From: AWTP1-9 sp035703165
GTDB lineage: Bacteria > Bacteroidota > Bacteroidia > Chitinophagales > Chitinophagaceae
DNA length: 64,000 nucleotides
Assembly (NCBI GenBank): GCA_035703165.1
Contig: DASSYR010000082.1
Coordinates: 17,908 to 81,907, forward strand
Direction of reading: 5' to 3'
The position numbers and the translations under genes are program-made. Of this stretch, positions 62,486-64,000 are shown piece by piece; the first letter of the stretch is position 1; each line of letters begins with the position of its first letter. The notes under the pieces are model-generated. The model made no database searches and was not told the origin of the DNA. It was given only the letters and a program-made list of their open reading frames with translations.

Positions 62486-62928
62486 CACGGAGGCTTACAC
62501 AGAGAAATGCAGGAGTTAAATACGATAACAGAACAAATTCTAAAATGCGCTTTCAAAGTTCATAGCGAATTAGGCCCTGGCTTATTGGAATCTTCTTATA
62601 AAGAATGCCTGTTTTATGAATTAAATAAAAATGGAATTTACACAGAAAAAGAAAAACCGCTTCCTTTAGTTTACCAGGAAATAAAACTGGAAATTGGTTA
62701 CCGTGTTGACCTTATAGTAGAAAATAAAGTGATAGTAGAGATTAAGGCGGTGGATGCTTTAAATGATATTCATACAGCGCAGGTACTGACTTATCTTAAA
62801 TTATCAGGCTGCAGGGTGGGTTTATTACTAAATTTTCATACAAAACATTTAAAAGAAGGAATTAAAAGATTAATACGATAGACCTCAGTGTTACTCTGTG
62901 CATACCTCCGGGTGCCTCTGTGGTTAAA
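62470..62928 (+). mobile_element. GxxExxY mini-element with terminal inverted repeats
   Basis: Left repeat 62470-62506 and right repeat 62890-62928 are inverted copies: both read inward as TTTAACCACAGAG, then CGGAGG and CACAGAG with matching spacing and few mismatches over about 35 bases. They enclose a single GxxExxY gene. The left repeat overlaps the end of metH part 1 and provides its stop codon TAA (62483-62485); the right one ends 8 bases before the next metH start. Confidence 0.75.
62507..62881 (+). CDS. GxxExxY family PD-(D/E)XK protein
   Basis: The 124-residue protein carries the name-giving motif GLLESSY in HSELGPGLLESSYKECL and a nuclease-like core (YRVDLIVENKVIVEIKAVDAL, with Asp and E-I-K). 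It ends in HTKHLKEGIKRLIR, also typical. The family is abundant in Bacteroidota and always looks like an orphan gene between unrelated neighbours; its function is unknown. The gene begins right at the inner edge of the left terminal repeat. Start ATG 62507. Confidence 0.88.
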   Translation: MQELNTITEQILKCAFKVHSELGPGLLESSYKECLFYELNKNGIYTEKEKPLPLVYQEIKLEIGYRVDLIVENKVIVEIKAVDALNDIHTAQVLTYLKLSGCRVGLLLNFHTKHLKEGIKRLIR

Positions 62929-62936
62929 AAAATAAA

Positions 62937-64000
62937 ATGAGTACTATCAAACCATATTCAAGATTCAGCGGATTAGAACCATTGGTGGTTCGTCCTGATA
63001 CCAACTTCGTCAACATTGGAGAAAGAACTAACGTTACCGGTTCAAAAAAATTTGCCCGTCTCATTAAAGAGAACAAATACGAAGAAGCATTAAGTGTTGC
63101 AAGGCAGCAGGTAGAAAGTGGTGCACAGGTGATTGATGTAAACATGGATGATGCCTTACTGGATGGAGTGCAGGCAATGACCACCTTTTTAAACTTACTG
63201 CAAAGCGAACCAGATATTGCGAAGATTCCGGTAATGATTGACTCCTCCAAATTTGAAATTATTGAAGCCGGCTTAAAATGTGTACAGGGAAAATGTATAG
63301 TGAACTCCATCTCCATGAAAGAAGGAGAAGAGAAGTTTATTCAGCAGGCAGAGATTTGCAATATGTATGGTGCGGCAGTGGTTGTAATGGCCTTTGATGA
63401 AAAAGGACAAGCTGATACTTTGCAAAGAAGAGTGGATATATGTGAGAAAGCTTATAAAATTCTGACAGAGAAAGTTGGTTACGACCCGCAGGATATTATT
63501 TTCGACCCAAACATTTTTGCGGTAGCCACCGGTTTGGAAGAGCACAACAATTATGCAGTTGATTTTATTGAAGCTACCCGTATCATAAAACAAAAAATGC
63601 CGCTCACTAAAATTAGTGGTGGGGTTTCCAATCTTTCCTTCTCCTTTCGTGGTAATGACCATGTAAGAGAAGCAATGCACTCTGTATTCTTATTTCATGC
63701 TATCAAAGCCGGTATGGATATGGGCATTGTAAATGCCGGACAGTTAGTAGTATATGATGAGATAGAACCGGAATTAAGACAACTGTGCGAAGATGTTATT
63801 CTCAACCGCAATAACGACAATAACGAAGCAACTGAAAAACTCATTGCCTTTGCTGAAACAGTAAAAGCAAAAGGCAAAGCAGAAGTTAAAGATGAGGCAT
63901 GGAGAAATGCTTCTGTGGAAGAAAGATTGAAACATGCATTGGTGAATGGTATTACTGAATATATAGATGCAGATACAGAAGAAGCCAGGCAAAAATATTC
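62937..64000 (+). CDS. metH: Methionine synthase, folate/cobalamin part (3' end outside window)
   Basis: 354 codons are visible from ATG 62937 to the window edge. They cover the pterin-binding domain: FVNIGERTNVTGSKKFARLIKE, QVIDVNMDDALLDG, VMIDSSKFEIIEAGLKCVQGKCIVNSISMKEGEEKF, VVVMAFDEKGQADT, DIIFDPNIFAVATGLEEHNNYA, KISGGVSNLSFSFRGND and GMDMGIVNAGQL. These follow the order in E. coli MetH after the homocysteine domain. The start of the cobalamin-module linker (VEERLKHALVNGITEYIDADTEEA) is reached at the edge. Together with the gene at 61004 it makes methionine from homocysteine and methyltetrahydrofolate. Confidence 0.95.
   Translation, partial: MSTIKPYSRFSGLEPLVVRPDTNFVNIGERTNVTGSKKFARLIKENKYEEALSVARQQVESGAQVIDVNMDDALLDGVQAMTTFLNLLQSEPDIAKIPVMIDSSKFEIIEAGLKCVQGKCIVNSISMKEGEEKFIQQAEICNMYGAAVVVMAFDEKGQADTLQRRVDICEKAYKILTEKVGYDPQDIIFDPNIFAVATGLEEHNNYAVDFIEATRIIKQKMPLTKISGGVSNLSFSFRGNDHVREAMHSVFLFHAIKAGMDMGIVNAGQLVVYDEIEPELRQLCEDVILNRNNDNNEATEKLIAFAETVKAKGKAEVKDEAWRNASVEERLKHALVNGITEYIDADTEEARQKY

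Overview
The window is chromosomal DNA of a Bacteroidota bacterium, most likely from the Chitinophagaceae or a close relative. The signs are an AT-rich genome, a SusD C-terminus, the 33-residue ribosomal protein bTHX, promoters of the form TTG-N19-21-TAnnTTTG, DUF4286, DUF5777 and HYC_CC_PP proteins, a Reg_prop/Y_Y_Y sensor kinase, and methionine synthase split into two genes.

0-9.9 kb is housekeeping: the end of a SusD-like gene, rplM-rpsI-rpsB-tsf, an SPFH protein, pyrH, a coiled-coil membrane protein, pdxH, bTHX, HU, DUF4286, exonuclease III and an AIM24-like protein. 10-17 kb is a minus-strand tetR-tolC-adaptor-RND drug efflux operon with a visible promoter and a candidate TetR operator. 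17-26.5 kb holds DUF502, a zinc phospholipase-C-like protein, serC, a DUF1015 gene broken by one stop codon, a TPR protein, an acyl-CoA synthetase and a TMTC-like membrane/TPR protein. 27-35.3 kb is a heavy-metal resistance operon: HYC_CC_PP, CusC-like, a fused CusB-like adaptor, two metal-binding-domain proteins and a CusA-like pump.

35.3-46.4 kb is a defence/mobile island ending at tRNA-Arg(CCU). It carries a Fic protein with an AbiEi-like N-terminus and upstream iterons, two separate AbiE toxin-antitoxin operons with inverted-repeat operators, an SNase lipoprotein, two PD-(D/E)XK-like nucleases, a Ser/Thr kinase fused to an unusual C-terminal domain with a TGT-like Cys cluster, several decayed gene fragments, cassette-like inverted repeats, and a frameshifted serine-recombinase tail touching the tRNA. 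The kinase-fusion/nuclease pair (40833-43520) is the best candidate for an undescribed defence system.

46.6-60.7 kb returns to core functions: a TPR protein, SRPBCC, a UvrD-like helicase-nuclease, an Ig-like lipoprotein, recR, then an OB-fold / c-type cytochrome / YceI / DUF5777 / YceI cluster followed by a LytS-LytR-type two-component pair.

60.7-64 kb is the methionine synthase locus, invaded twice by nuclease-bearing mini-elements. A complete DUF559 (Vsr-like) domain sits in frame inside the homocysteine-methyltransferase domain, bordered by C-run/G-run palindromes. A GxxExxY nuclease gene with long terminal inverted repeats sits between the two metH genes, and its left repeat supplies the stop codon of metH part 1. 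The second metH gene runs off the window.
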